Both the position numbers and the translations under genes were made by a program. DNA of 64,000 bases, taken from Vishniacozyma victoriae (Eukaryota > Basidiomycota > Tremellomycetes > Tremellales > Bulleribasidiaceae). Of this stretch, positions 47,105-58,523 are shown piece after piece. The stretch spans positions 310,001 to 374,000 of the forward strand of contig JADPYG010000088.1 of NCBI GenBank assembly GCA_017654735.1, written 5' to 3'. Position 1 is the first letter of the stretch, and every line of letters starts with the position of its first letter. The notes beneath the pieces are model-generated. The model worked only from the letters and a program-made list of their open reading frames with translations, was not told the DNA's origin and ran no database searches.

Positions 47105-47652
47105 TGTTGATGATCGATTACGCTTTGTTGAACGGTCGAAGGAGTATAGAGGTATATCGATAGTATTCGATATAATCAGTCTATTGCTTTGTGAGACTAG
47201 ACTGTTTCGAATTGATTATTGTGATGGTGATGATCTGCAGTCGGTGAAAGGACCGTGATTGTGTGGATCCTGATGTCTTGGTGTGTTGTTGTTGTAATGA
47301 GCGTGTAGGTGTGCTTAATGTAGATTGCTTAGATACAAAGTAGTGCTGAAGATAGAGTTAGAGGCTACACTGTTCACACTGCACGGACCCCCTTGCCCCC
47401 GTTGTTGTTTTTAACGGAAGTATTTCTTATTGTCTTTCCGTTGACTTTTAGGGTCCAACCCCCGTTTCACCCTGAGGTTCCTGAAGGCTGAGAGGCGGAG
47501 TTTTAGTTAGGCCTGCCGTGGTCACGTGGCGTATCTCTAGGCGCAAGGTGTGATGACGCAAGAAGGTAACCCGGTCAAGTTATATTTCCAGCTACGAGTA
47601 CCAGGCAGGTTACATACGCATACATACTTACTATATACTCACGGATATCAAG
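47105..47652. promoter_or_regulatory. Shared divergent promoter of the surface protein and SHB17, with an E-box
   Basis: No gene present. CACGTG at 47523-47528 is a palindromic E-box as used by bHLH factors. C-rich runs at 47387-47401 contain CCCCT (stress-element-like). The gene on the left is on minus and that on the right on plus, so elements may serve either. Confidence 0.4.
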
Positions 47653-48809
47653 ATGGTCAAGAGACGAATGCCAAGAGTATACCTAGTCAGGCATGGTGCG
47701 TAACCCTCGAGCGAGAGAGAATTGGAGCTGATGGACAGGCGAGACTGAATGGTCCATTAATGGTAGACATGTATGTCCATCCATCTCTCTCCAGTGACCC
47801 TACCCTTCCGATCACTTGGGGCGGAGTCGGACAAGCGAGACCACACTGATGCTTAGACCGGTGTTAGTGATATCCCACTAACAGCAAACGGAGAAAGGAT
47901 GGTCAAAGAGATGGCTCCCCGAATGGTCGGCGAGAAAAGTACGCACCCCCCACTTCCATCAAAGAATGAGCTAATACCAGACCTAATTCACCCCGACCAA
48001 ATCCGACATATCCTAGTATCTCCCCGACAACGAGCTCAGAAGACTGCCGCTCTAGTATGTCCATTTTAAATCCAAAGCGTGAATACTGATATCAGTTATT
48101 CGGTGATAACAAACCACCTAAATCGTCTTTTACAACTGATGAGGAAGTTGGGGAATGGAAATATGGCGCTTATGAGGGGATGTTGACTAAGGATATCAGG
48201 CAGAAGCAGCCAGGATGGGATATCTGGAGAGACGGGTGCGTCAATCCACATCATCTCTCGAATTCCACTTTTCTCCTTCCGCGTTTCTCACCTGTTCCCT
48301 TTGCTGATACTGATTGATAGGTGTCCAGACGGCGAGGTTCCTGGAGAGTCCCCACAGGAAATGTCCGACAGGGTCGACCGAACAATCGCCAAAATCAGAA
48401 AAACCCATCAGGAGGTAAATATTTTCCTTATTCCACTTCTCCGTTGTCAATACGATACTAACAGGTAGGCCGAGGACGCTGCATCCTGTCCAGAGGACGC
48501 AGAGTCATGTGACTATATGATCTTCAGTCACGGACACTACACTAGAGTTTTCATTGCGAGGTGGTGTAACTTCCCAATTGACGCTGGATACCACTTCTCG
48601 GCGGACCCAGGATGTGTAAGCCAAATTCAGAATTTTCGAAATTCGCATTTTCGCATTTTCGCCGCTGACCTGTAGCTTGCTGTTCTTGGTTACCAGCACA
48701 ATACTCTCAAGGAGCCATGTAAGTCATCTGAATACTGTCCGGAGGGGGCTGATGAATAGCGTTACTTGGATTGAATTGGTATACCGAAGAAGCTATGCAG
48801 CACAAGTAA
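47653..48809 (+). CDS. SHB17: Sedoheptulose 1,7-bisphosphatase (histidine phosphatase superfamily, Shb17)
   Basis: Shb17 converts sedoheptulose 1,7-bisphosphate to sedoheptulose 7-phosphate, driving ribose synthesis (riboneogenesis). Nine exons: 47653-47695, 47739-47770, 47857-47938, 47981-48054, 48096-48235, 48321-48414, 48469-48615, 48676-48718 and 48760-48809. The spliced start is MVKRRMPRVYLVRHGETEWS with the catalytic RHG. It is followed by GRHTGVSDIPLTANG, ILVSPRQRAQKTA, the acid block GEWKYGAYEGMLTKDI, and WDIWRDGCPDGEVPGESPQE. The second catalytic His is in FSHGHYTRVFIARW, and the end is GLNWYTEEAMQHK. The GCPGGE-like insert and WNIW-like motif separate Shb17 from other phosphoglycerate-mutase relatives. 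The His residues and Arg ligands are intact. The seventh exon's acceptor is the second of two AGs (48464 and 48468). Confidence 0.9.
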
Positions 48810-49002
48810 TCTCGTGTCCCCACGAGCCGTACTTTTCGTCATACTATCATGTATATACTGCCATCCCATCCTATAACTCGACCTACTGTCCGCAGCCGTG
48901 TCGGTATGAGTCCATCATAAGTTACTCGTATCCATATCTGCGATCCATGAAAATGCATTCTTATCCCCCAAATTTAACCGAAATCATCTATATATTTCTA
49001 TT

Positions 49003-50261
49003 CTACTCCTTCTTCTGGAACAAATACCTTCCAATCCCCCAAGTATCTCCACCATCCAAAGCAAAGAACTCTGAACAAGCAATAAAGAATACTCTAAACC
49101 TATACCAAGTTTTCCTACCCTCTTCCTCACCCATAGCATCCGTCAAAATCTTCAACCCCTCCTTCCCATGTTTATCTTGTAATTTCAACCAAGCTTCCAA
49201 AGTCTTGCTATAATGTACCCCATTCAAATAGCTTGAATGAAGTAACGTGAGATCCTGTTGGAAATAGGTGAATAAATCGAGAGAAGGCATAGTTCCACCA
49301 GAGAAGAAGGTTTGGGCCATCCATCCGTCATTCTCTTCGAAATGGTAGGGTGTATCTTTATGGCAGAAGATATGGATAAACACCAATCCTTTGGGGGCTA
49401 GCCATGATGAGACCTTTTTAAAGAGGATGGGGTAGGCTTTCATATGTTCAAACATCTCGATTGACATGATGTGTGTGAATCTATTATCAGCTCTGCCCAC
49501 ACCTAAGATACAGGATGACTTACTTGCCCTTCTCCTCAAAGTCGTAGACGTTTACATCCCCAGTGATGACTGTTACATTCTTGAATCCCTTTTCGGCGGC
49601 TGTAGAGTCGATATGGAGTTTCTGGGTTTTCGAGTTTGACAACATGGTAATCTCAGCGAGAGGGTAGTGCTACACGTCAGCCAGGCCACCAAACCTTCGA
49701 TACATGAGTATCGTAAAAAGAAATTAACACGGCCTAGCGGCCTGAGCACGTACCTCGGCCAAAAACAACCCGAGACTTCCCCATCCACATCCCAAATCCA
49801 ATATCCTCAGCCCCTCCCCTTCTTTCCCAGCTTCAACCTCACCCTCTCCAACACCTCTTAACCCTTTACCCAATTTAGCCTCCTTACAATAGCTAGCAAG
49901 GATAGTATCTTCCGCATCACCCAAACTAGATTCCTCAGAAGGCCAAAGGCACGAGGAGTATTTCATTCGTGGACCTAGACAGAGTTTGAGGAATGAAGTG
50001 GGTACTTCGTAGTGTTGTTCATTTGCTTTTTCTTGTGCGATGGCTATAGGTCGGGAATGGAGGTCGGCGATGAATTTCATTTTAGCTGCGTGGTTTGCGG
50101 TGAGGGATCCTGCTCATCAGCTCTTGACTTCCGCTATTAGTTGTTGTGACGCACCGTGATCAATCTCTCGAAGTCGTTTACGACATAATTGACGGATAAC
50201 AGGACGAAGAGCTACATCCGGGATGATACCCTTGTCTAATGCTGCGTAGGCGTAGTCCATT
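49003..50261 (-). CDS. SAM-dependent methyltransferase of the cyclopropane-fatty-acid synthase family
   Basis: The start at 50259-50261 gives MDYAYAALDKGIIPDVALRP, a helical N-terminus seen in eukaryotic CFAS-like and coclaurine-N-methyltransferase-like proteins. The core shows HYEVPTSFLKLCLGPRMKYS (substrate region), then the SAM-binding motif I LRILDLGCGWGSLGLFLAE and SNSKTQKLHID. It continues with NVTVITGDVNVYDF and FTHIMSIEMFEHMKAYPILF, and LVFIHIFCHKDTPYHFEEND. The acid/His set of bacterial CFA synthase (E, H, Y near these blocks) is visible only in part. About five introns. Likely acts on a lipid or small amine; the substrate is not known. No N-terminal signal or membrane span. Confidence 0.8.
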
Positions 50262-50467
50262 GTATTAAGTAGAGCAAGCTGTAGTAGGGAGAGTTACTTG
50301 AGAGACAGACGCAATTACCCGCCCTTAACACCCCTCGGTGATGACACGCCGATGCCCGATCGCAAGTTACGATCGAATAGTCTCAGGCACACTGCACACA
50401 TTCGTGTATATGTGGTCAAGATATAATATCATGCAATCTAGCAAGTATACAACAGTGAACGAGCAGG
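50262..50467. other. Short intergenic region
   Basis: Upstream of the methyltransferase gene and downstream of the TOF1 stop, both on minus. Nothing recognised. Confidence 0.35.
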
Positions 50468-53400
50468 CTACTCGGAGTCAGAACCAATCATAGCCTCAGA
50501 CAATCCCCCATTTCTACTCCGAGGCTCATCTTCATCCTCATCAGAATCAAGAACAGACCTCGAACGAGGTAATCTTGATTTCTTTCTCCGTGGCGAGTCT
50601 TCTTCACTCTCACTCGCACTATCCTCTGACCCCCTTCCGAGACCTGTGATCTCCTCCTCCTCTTCACTCTCGTTCGCCTTCTGCTTCCCTTTCCCCTTCT
50701 TCGCTTTCGGAGCCTTGGCAGCAGCTTGCATCTCTGCCATAACCTGCCCCGCCCGTTCCTCTGCCATCCTAACCATATCCTCCCTCAACATACGTTCCTT
50801 CTCAAAGAATGCTCGATCAGCATCCTCATCCTCATCATCACTATCATCAATAAACGCCGCAGATTTATAATTTTGCACTTCGACCACTTTCTTCGTTCGT
50901 TGTCGCCTAGGAGCTTCTTCATCCCCTTCATCATCTGAGTCGCGGCGTGCCAAGCGGGCACGTCGTTTCCTCTTCTTTTGGATTAATGTTTTCGGGTCTT
51001 CGGCCAAGGAAGGTGGAGAGAGGAGGTATTGGCGTAGAGCACCTATTGAAGTGTTGATGTGGGAAGGGAGGATTTTAGCTGGCATTGACCAGTTCTCGTT
51101 CTCAGCTAGGGAGTCAGCTTGACACAGTTTTGAAATCAGGAGACGTACCCATCTCATCGAATGTCCGCTCAAAAGAGACCAAAGTGAGCATCAAGCGAAG
51201 ATGTGGGTCTGTGGCAATAGCAATTCGGTGCTCCTCACTATCGGGCGACAGGTCTACCATCAGTCACCTCTCCCACCATGAAGTAGATGCAGCATACCGA
51301 AGGGGACAAACTTGTCCATGGCTTCCTTACTAGGCATAGGCCTAGCACCCCTCTCCATCATCTCCTCTTCTTCCCCATCACGAGGTTCACGTATCCCGTC
51401 AGTGGCAATCACCACTTCTTCCCTCGAGGCAAGGGCAATCTCAAGTACCTGACAATTAGCATTCCTCAACAAAACGGTAAAATTGACATACGCTAATAAC
51501 CCATTCAATCCAAGCTTGATGCTCAGCCTGAAGAAGAACAGTAATGACAACTTCCATCTGTTGACTCCAACTCAATTTCTTATTCTTCTTGAATTCGAGT
51601 TCAGCGGGTCCCATCTATCATTAGCCTCTCCTTCCACCTCATTCAAATACCAAGACATACCTTTTCTTGGATCCTAGCGCGCTGACCACCCATTCCATCA
51701 TCTTCCTCTTCATCACTCTTGTATGACGACAAATCTTTCCACTTGTTCCTACTCTTCGGACCTAGAGTTTCGACAATCACGAATGGATCTTCTGCTACTT
51801 TTTTGAAGAACTTTCGGAGGATGTAATTGATTATCTGGACTAGGTCGTTTGAAGAGTCGGCTTTAGGTAGGGATTGACGTTCATCCAGGATCTTCTGGAA
51901 GAGGTGAAGGGAGCCGATCTGGTATTAGAGCCTACTCCCGATGAATGAGTAGGGGACATACCCGGAAGTAAAGGCCCTCAGCTTTCGCCCGGACGACTTG
52001 ACGGTGCATGAGTCCAACTACCCGTTTCATCTGATCTGGATCTTCAAACTCCTGGAATCGAGTCAAGTAGGTAAGGAGGGTATTGACCACATTCTCCTGA
52101 GCGAAGCGCTATCATCAGCTCTGTTTCTTCATCATGTAAAGTGGACTCACACGCTCAAAAGCAGTAAACGTAAAAGCATGTTCCGCATAACTAGGCATAT
52201 CTTTCTCAGCCTGTAAATCCTCTTCATGCTCCACATCCTCATCAGGAACAGGTAAAGTTCCATCAGGATTTTCCGCTTGTTCCTTCCTCTTTTTTCTTGC
52301 GGCTTTTCGTTTACGAACATACATGAATGATTTGGTTTTGGAATATCGTTCGAGCATCCGTAAGAGGACGTAGGCGAAGTTGATCACTGAGTCTAGGTAC
52401 CTGGTTGTCAGCTTGAGAGATGTAGAAGGGGGAGGACTGACGCGACTGATTGATCTTTGTACTTTGACACTACTTCCAGCGACGAATCGAGGACATCACC
52501 ATTGTAATATAGTTGATGCTGCAAGATCTCGGCAACTTCATTGTCTTCCTCCTGGTCCGAAACAGCCATAGCGTCGATGAGAAGTAGCTATCATTAGTAT
52601 CTCCCCCCATAGTCTGGTAGAACAGACTTACAATCTGAGTAAAACAGTCGATACTAGCTTGAAGTTCAGTCCAAGCGGGTGGCTACCATCAGCTCCATCA
52701 CTCCGTAAGAAACATACCCGTTCATCCATACTAAACTTCATCCGCATAACAACCCATCTAACAGAATCCATCTCTGCCATTTCTCCAACTAAACCAAGGG
52801 GCATCATCCGCTTGGCGGCCGTTTCTGGGTCATCGACGATACCCTTTTCTTTACGTTTCGTAGCGGCTTCAGATTCCTGCCGTCGTGTGCGGAGTAGGTA
52901 TTCCATGAAGAATCGGGCGAGGTAGAAGGTTCGGATATTATCGGATGGTCGGATCTTTGTCCTTTCCATTCGGATATCTTTGAGGATCGTCGCGAAGAAT
53001 GCTAACTGTCAGCCATTGGGGGGAGATGATACGTACTATTGAAGCAAGATTTAAGGAAATCTTTCGAGAACTTTTGCAAGATCTTCATAGCTTCTGGATC
53101 TAGAACCGACAGCTGGGTCAGCTCGTCCTACTTGTCAGCCACCACTCATTCAAGGAGGAGCAAATGTACCATCTGCTTGACTCGAACTGCTCGTTTCTTC
53201 TTGTTCTCATCAAGGATCTTTCCAGGGTCGACATGTATGGCATTCTGCTTATGCAGAATCAACTTCTGATCTCCCTGTTTCGTCAGCTCCTCGGTCCAAA
53301 CTTCTGGGTGTGCGAGCTTACAGCCTGAACCTTGATTGTTGTTCCGAAACGGGAATGTCGCGTTGACAGATTCTTTGATCCGAGAGCTTTCGACTTTCGC

Positions 53401-54474
53401 TCGCCTTCCAACAGCGATGCTAGCTGATCCATAGGTCCCTGCTTATCAGCTCCGAAGTCATAAGCTTCAGGCTGGAACTTACCCTAGCCTGATCTCTCAC
53501 TAGATCCTTCGGCCTTACTCCCCGGTACACCAAGTGGAGGATATCGAGGATTAGAACATTGTACTGATTGATCTGCGTTTGTTCCGCCAACGAAGCGAGA
53601 GTAAGGAAGAGTTGGAAGTAAGTCAATTTATGTAATTGAGATATCAGGTTCGACTGCCCATCAGCTCTTTCCTCACCCAGGGAGACGTAAGCTTACCTGC
53701 ATCCTCGACATCTCCTCTTTCTGACCCGTGGTAGTATCGGAAGCAACGGCATCTTTGACCGATAAGAGATTTCGAATGATATGTAGTCCTAATGAGATTA
53801 CTCGTTCATCCTTCTCCTCTTTCCTCGTTTTGGCTAGGCAGGGGAGCATTAGAGCTAGTAGGGATCGCAATGGTCCATTCGTTTGGATCAGCATCGCCTG
53901 TCATCAGCTCACTTGCCGAGGGCTTGACGCTGGTAAATACCTTGTACTCCTGCTGTGCTCTCAGTAAACTGGCGTAGTCCGTCACGACTGCTGGGCCATC
54001 TTGCATCTCCTTTAATTCCTGAGCCACATCAATCGGCCAAGTCAATGCCGCTATCAGATCGCCTATCGTCAGCTCTACCCATCTGGGCGGTGACTCACAA
54101 GCGACAAGAGCGACCTTCTTCCCCCAATCACCCCTTTCCGTCATACCTACCAAAATCGATATCAACTCCTTCATCAACCCACTTCGGTACATACACCGAG
54201 CAACCGTCCTCTCATCGTCACTATCATCCTTTCTCCATAATTTCTTTAAATCCTTAAGAACCGCCAAAATGGAATCACCAGGTCGATAAACCGTTTCATA
54301 GATCCCACTACCGGGGGTAGTTTCTTGTTCTTCATACCCTCCTAGAGCATTTGTGAGAGATTGAACAGCTGGGTAGAAGATTTCAGATCGTTGTTGAGGA
54401 TCGTCTAGGTCTATATCGGGTATTGCTGAGACGACTGAATCGTATGAACTTGCTCTATGGCGTGAGGATGCCAT
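50468..54474 (-). CDS. TOF1: Timeless/Tof1/Swi1 replication fork protection protein
   Basis: Tof1 with Csm3 stabilises paused replication forks and supports the S-phase checkpoint. The ATG at 54472-54474 starts MASSRHRASSYDSVVSAIPD. The N-terminal Timeless domain is recognisable by MCYRSGLMKE-like CMYRSGLMKELISILVGM, AALTWPIDVAQELKE, the signature VISLGLHIIRNLLSVKD, and FFLTLA-like YFQLFLTLASLAEQ with LILDILHLVYRGV. The long middle part shows helical sequence with the Timeless PAB-like region (SPIF-type block SDLSSYKSDEE near 51730). The C-terminus is strongly acidic and basic by turns (SDDEGDEEAPRRQRTKK, SEEEEEITGLG, SASESEEDSPRRKK), a normal Tof1 tail. Some fifteen short introns break it; many of their donors are GTAAGT/GTATGT-like. 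The stop is at 50468-50470. Confidence 0.87.
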
Positions 54475-54667
54475 TGAGCCTGAAAGGGTGAGAGTATGGT
54501 GAATTAATCAATTGAATTCATCTCATGTCCATATCTTGACGCGTAAAAGCAAGCGCGTAGATTTGATTCCGGGTGGGGTAAAGTATGGGGTATAGCTGAG
54601 GATATGGACATGTGAATAGGAAGAGTAGCTATGCATCATGGTAATATACAATATGTGCAGCAAAGAA

Positions 54668-57600
54668 TCATGCAGTATTCGTAACACCCTCAACACCCAT
54701 CTTGACACGCTTAGCATCAGGGGTATTTCCCGGGCTCCTCTCCCTCACTCCATTCCGTTCTTTCTCCTCATCCATCATTTTCTGAGCTGCTTTCCTCTCG
54801 GACCGTTTTTGAGCTTTCTTCGATACTTCTCCCTCTGTTGATCCTCCGCCAGTGGGCTTGTTTTGTTTGGCATTATTACTATTCTTGGATTTACCATTGG
54901 GCGTATCGACAGTTGGGTTGATATCCCCCTCGACCGCTCCTGTCGTGTCATCCCCATCTTCCGGTTCTGCCTCGTCAAACAGAAGGGAGAGGGCATTCAT
55001 GTAATAAGCCATCTTCCACATCTCCCCGACTTTGATGGACATGAAGTCGAAGGATATGGAGATATCAGCTTGTTTCGAGCCGGTGCCGTCATCTGCGGGT
55101 AGGTTGAGTTTAGGTAATTTGGGGTATCGCTGTGAGAAGTGATTAAGAAGGATATGGGATGCTTTCATCCTGAACGTTAGCTTTTGCTCATGATCGGGTG
55201 TGGATCAACTCACCGTTGTCCGACGTCGATAGCTTGGGAGAAGGTACTGTGTCCCTTTTGAGCTGCTATCTCTGGTTTATCGTCTTCCAATGTCGCTTCG
55301 TGGATGAGAAGCGTGGCGTCCTGGCCTACTTCGACAAGGTTGTTACATGGTTTGGTATCCCCCGAGTACCTTGTTGTTAGTCATCGGCTGACGCTGTGCT
55401 GTTGAAGGGACTTACACAATCTTCCAACCGGACTGATGTTCCAGTACCAATCCAAATGCTCGGCCTCGATGTTCCACAATTGGCGCCAACATCGTCGTTA
55501 AGCCCAATGATTCCTTGAGTAATCTACTCGATTCCTCATGGCGTGCCACACTGATCGTTAGTCGGATTAACCTGAGGGATGGTAGACATACGCTTCTTCG
55601 CCCGTGGCAAAGATATCAACAACAGGCCACCCGCTTTCCGGCAGTACGTTGCGACGCTTCAACCTCGGACTCGAGGGTGACGCTGGCTGAGTCCAGGTGG
55701 GCGGTGTGAATCGTATACTATCCAAGAAAATGACCGAGTCGAGCACTTCCTGTTGGATTGAGTGTTGCCATGCTTTTGATTCTGACATTGACATTCCGAT
55801 AGACATTGGGCCTACTACAAAGAATGGGCCATTTGTTCCCACCTACCCATCAGCATGCGAATAATGTAACCGATTAAGTTGGGGACTCACCTTGACCTTT
55901 TCTCGTAGAATAGAGTTCAAGCCTAGATGATGATCCGCGTGCATATGACTGATGTAGATCATCCTCAATTCCTCCAATACCCTCCTTGTTCCCTCTGGTC
56001 CAAATCGCCTCCTGAGCTGACCGAGTGATCCTTCTCCACAGTCCAAAAGCACACCGCCTACACCGGGAATGTCAAGATGCGTAGCGGAAACGTTCCTATA
56101 CTTCGACGGGATCGCACTACCAGTCCCTAGGGTGGTGACGGTAATATCATCCCCTGGCTTCGTTTCTGTCACAGTAGATCTGGGATCATTGGCGACGTTC
56201 CGACGGGCTTCTTCACATGCTAGAGCGTAGTCCTGCGACTCTCGAGATAAGACCTCTCGAGCCCATTCAACTTCAGATGGGTTGGTCGGGAACGGTCGAT
56301 CTTTGGCGTGGGGAGGTAATACAGCAGGTGCGGCTGGGGGATGCATCCGGACTTCGAGGTTCGCGACGAGAGCCTGGCAGTTTGTAGGCATCTGAGGAGG
56401 AGTGGGAGCAGGTGCCGAGTGTGGAATGGGGAAAATTGAAGGATCGGATAAAGAGAGTTGAGTGGCGTTCCATGCAGCGGATCGGAAGAAGGTCTCTTCG
56501 GAGCCATTATCTGCGTCTGCGAACAAGTGCTAGGTAATCAGCCTTCTACGAAAGGAGAAGCATGAATCTTACATGTGTATCTGGTCCATACGCCTTGACC
56601 CAAGCTTGGTATCGCTCATCTTGCCAGACTGAGAGCGGAACTCGATGAACCACAACGTGGACTTTGGCATCGGGTGTATGCTCTGACTGATATCGCTTGA
56701 AATGCTTCACTGCCAACAATCGATCCAGGTGTCGTTCGGAACAATTGACGATGATCAATACCTATTTGTCAGCCACCATACCAGTGTACCTTCAAGGAAC
56801 GTACAGCACCAGGTCCACCTCCCACCAAGCAATCTTCAGGTTTGATGATCCTCTTCCCGCCCTCCACTTTTGGATCATCGACCTCAATATCCATCCCTTT
56901 CACCAACATTCCCCTCGAAGGTCCATTGGGTACTCCTAAAGCCATTGCTTTCTTGACGTCAAACTTCCCCCTTACATCCGGTGCTTGACAGATATATACC
57001 ATTTCCGTCTCTACATCCTCATCTTTGACCGGAGGGAGAGTATAGCGCGTATCAGGTCTTGCGAATCTAACAGTTCCATCGGCCGTCATGAGAGGATGTG
57101 AGCGTGGGGGAGTTGTGGATATTTCAGAAGCTCGGGTACGTTTCCCAAACATATCGCCTACTATCGTATCTGTCCATTGCCGCAAATGCGGAGGTGACAG
57201 AGATGAAGGTCGGAAGGAGCGTGCGAGTGGATCGAAAGGGAGCTTGGAGCCTTCGGGGATGGTACTCGATGTTTCAAGGTAATCGGGGGAAGTCGAGGTG
57301 GAGGATTGGGGATCTGAACGGAGTGCGATCGCGTGCACTGTCATGTATGGGCTCTCGAACATCTTTTGTGCCTCATCACCGGGAGTCTCCAGAGGGAAGG
57401 AGATAGGATTGATACTGATCAAATCCCTGTTTGTCAGCCACAGGAACAAATTGTCGCTCGCGAGCTTACCTCTGAACAGCAGTCCGCAAAGTAGCCAAGA
57501 AATGAGAAGTATCAGGTGGTCCCACAATACTCAACTCCTTGATCCCGGCATCAGCAGCAGTCATGATCGTGCCTATCATCAGCTCCCTTCAATCAAGTCC

Positions 57601-57911
57601 TAGTCAGACGTACCAGCAACACCACCCCTCCCCTCCTCTGTCCCTCCAGGCAAGAACACAGCTCCCAGACCCCTCATACTCAACCTCTTCTGCACGAAGG
57701 CCCGTTGTGATCCCTGCCCACAGCCAAACAAGAATCTAGCCTTCTCGAATGATACGTAGATTGATAGATCCGTATCGGGCCCTGGGGTGGATATACATCG
57801 AATCGACCAATTCGAGTGGGGGACTTCACCCTTCATCGTGCTTGTGCTCGTGAAGTTGCGATATAGTCTGAAGAATGGGGATGAGGGAATAGCGCCTCTA
57901 AGCGCTTTCAA
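54668..57911 (-). CDS. TRZ1: Long-form tRNase Z (ELAC2/Trz1), with probable mitochondrial presequence
   Basis: Removes the 3' trailer from tRNA precursors. The start at 57911 gives [20 protein letters not shown], basic and hydroxylated with no acids, which suits mitochondrial import. A second Met ([10 protein letters not shown], about 57836) would start a nuclear/cytosolic form. The inactive N-terminal metallo-beta-lactamase half includes [19 protein letters not shown] and [10 protein letters not shown]. The active C-terminal half has [39 protein letters not shown], the zinc motif [19 protein letters not shown], and HEATLEDD with [13 protein letters not shown] and [12 protein letters not shown]. 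All metal ligands are present. The C-terminal tail is Lys/Glu-rich ([19 protein letters not shown]). About ten short introns. Confidence 0.92.
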
Positions 57912-57984
57912 GATCGGTCTCAGCTTGTTTGAGGAGTATAGGTTGGTCGTTCAAGGGTTCATGGGTATAGTCTCGCCTCCTATA

Positions 57985-58420
57985 GACTGACTCGTTACAG
58001 TCGATCTATGTTGAAATATCGATGGAGATACATCCACTCTCCGTACGTTTGCTTCCGTCCATCACCCACTACCCAAATTCCTATCCTTCTCTTTCTTCTT
58101 CTCTACGGCCGCTCCTTTAGGTATGTCCCCTTCTCATTTACACTGGAGACAGTAGCTGACAAAAACAGAGTCGCTTGATTCTTGATAACTCTTCCACGAG
58201 AATCAGGTGCTCGGAGCGTCTTATATTTGCCGAGAGCGAGTTCCGCCTCCCTCCTTTCGAGGACGGAGGTTCGTCTAGTAGTCTTCCAGGGTTCAGTCAC
58301 GCGTTGTACCTTGTATCCGAGAGGATGTGGTATAGCTGGAAGGGTGGACGTCACATCTTTGTTCATTGTTCATTATAGTCTTGGTTGTATATGCATCTAT
58401 TCAATTTCACATTACCTGTG
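57985..58420. other. Small locus with conflicting coding signals on the two strands
   Basis: On the minus strand, 58366-58103 is open for 87 codons and looks protein-like (MNKDVTSTLPAIPHPLGYKV, TTRRTSVLERREAELALGKY), basic and without low complexity. On the plus strand, 58120-58167 has a textbook intron (GTATGT, CTGAC and AACAG in the usual places), followed by an open frame to 58378 (ESEFRLPPFEDGGS, SHALYLVSERMWYSWKGGRH). The minus-strand frame runs straight into this intron-like block. Either a small minus-strand protein gene or a plus-strand short gene/noncoding transcript lies here; I cannot decide. Confidence 0.4.
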
Positions 58421-58523
58421 ATGTGGGCCCATGCGGCTTTCGGTCAAATCCGATGAATCATGTTGACGACCTGATAAGCCGGAATTGTGAGCTATTTCAG
58501 TAGTGCACTCTTGTATATACAAC

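Noticed and set aside
58182..58421. Second plus-strand frame at the 58-kb locus
   Set aside because: It is one of several short frames there. The frame that follows the intron-like signal ends at 58378 and is the better plus-strand candidate.
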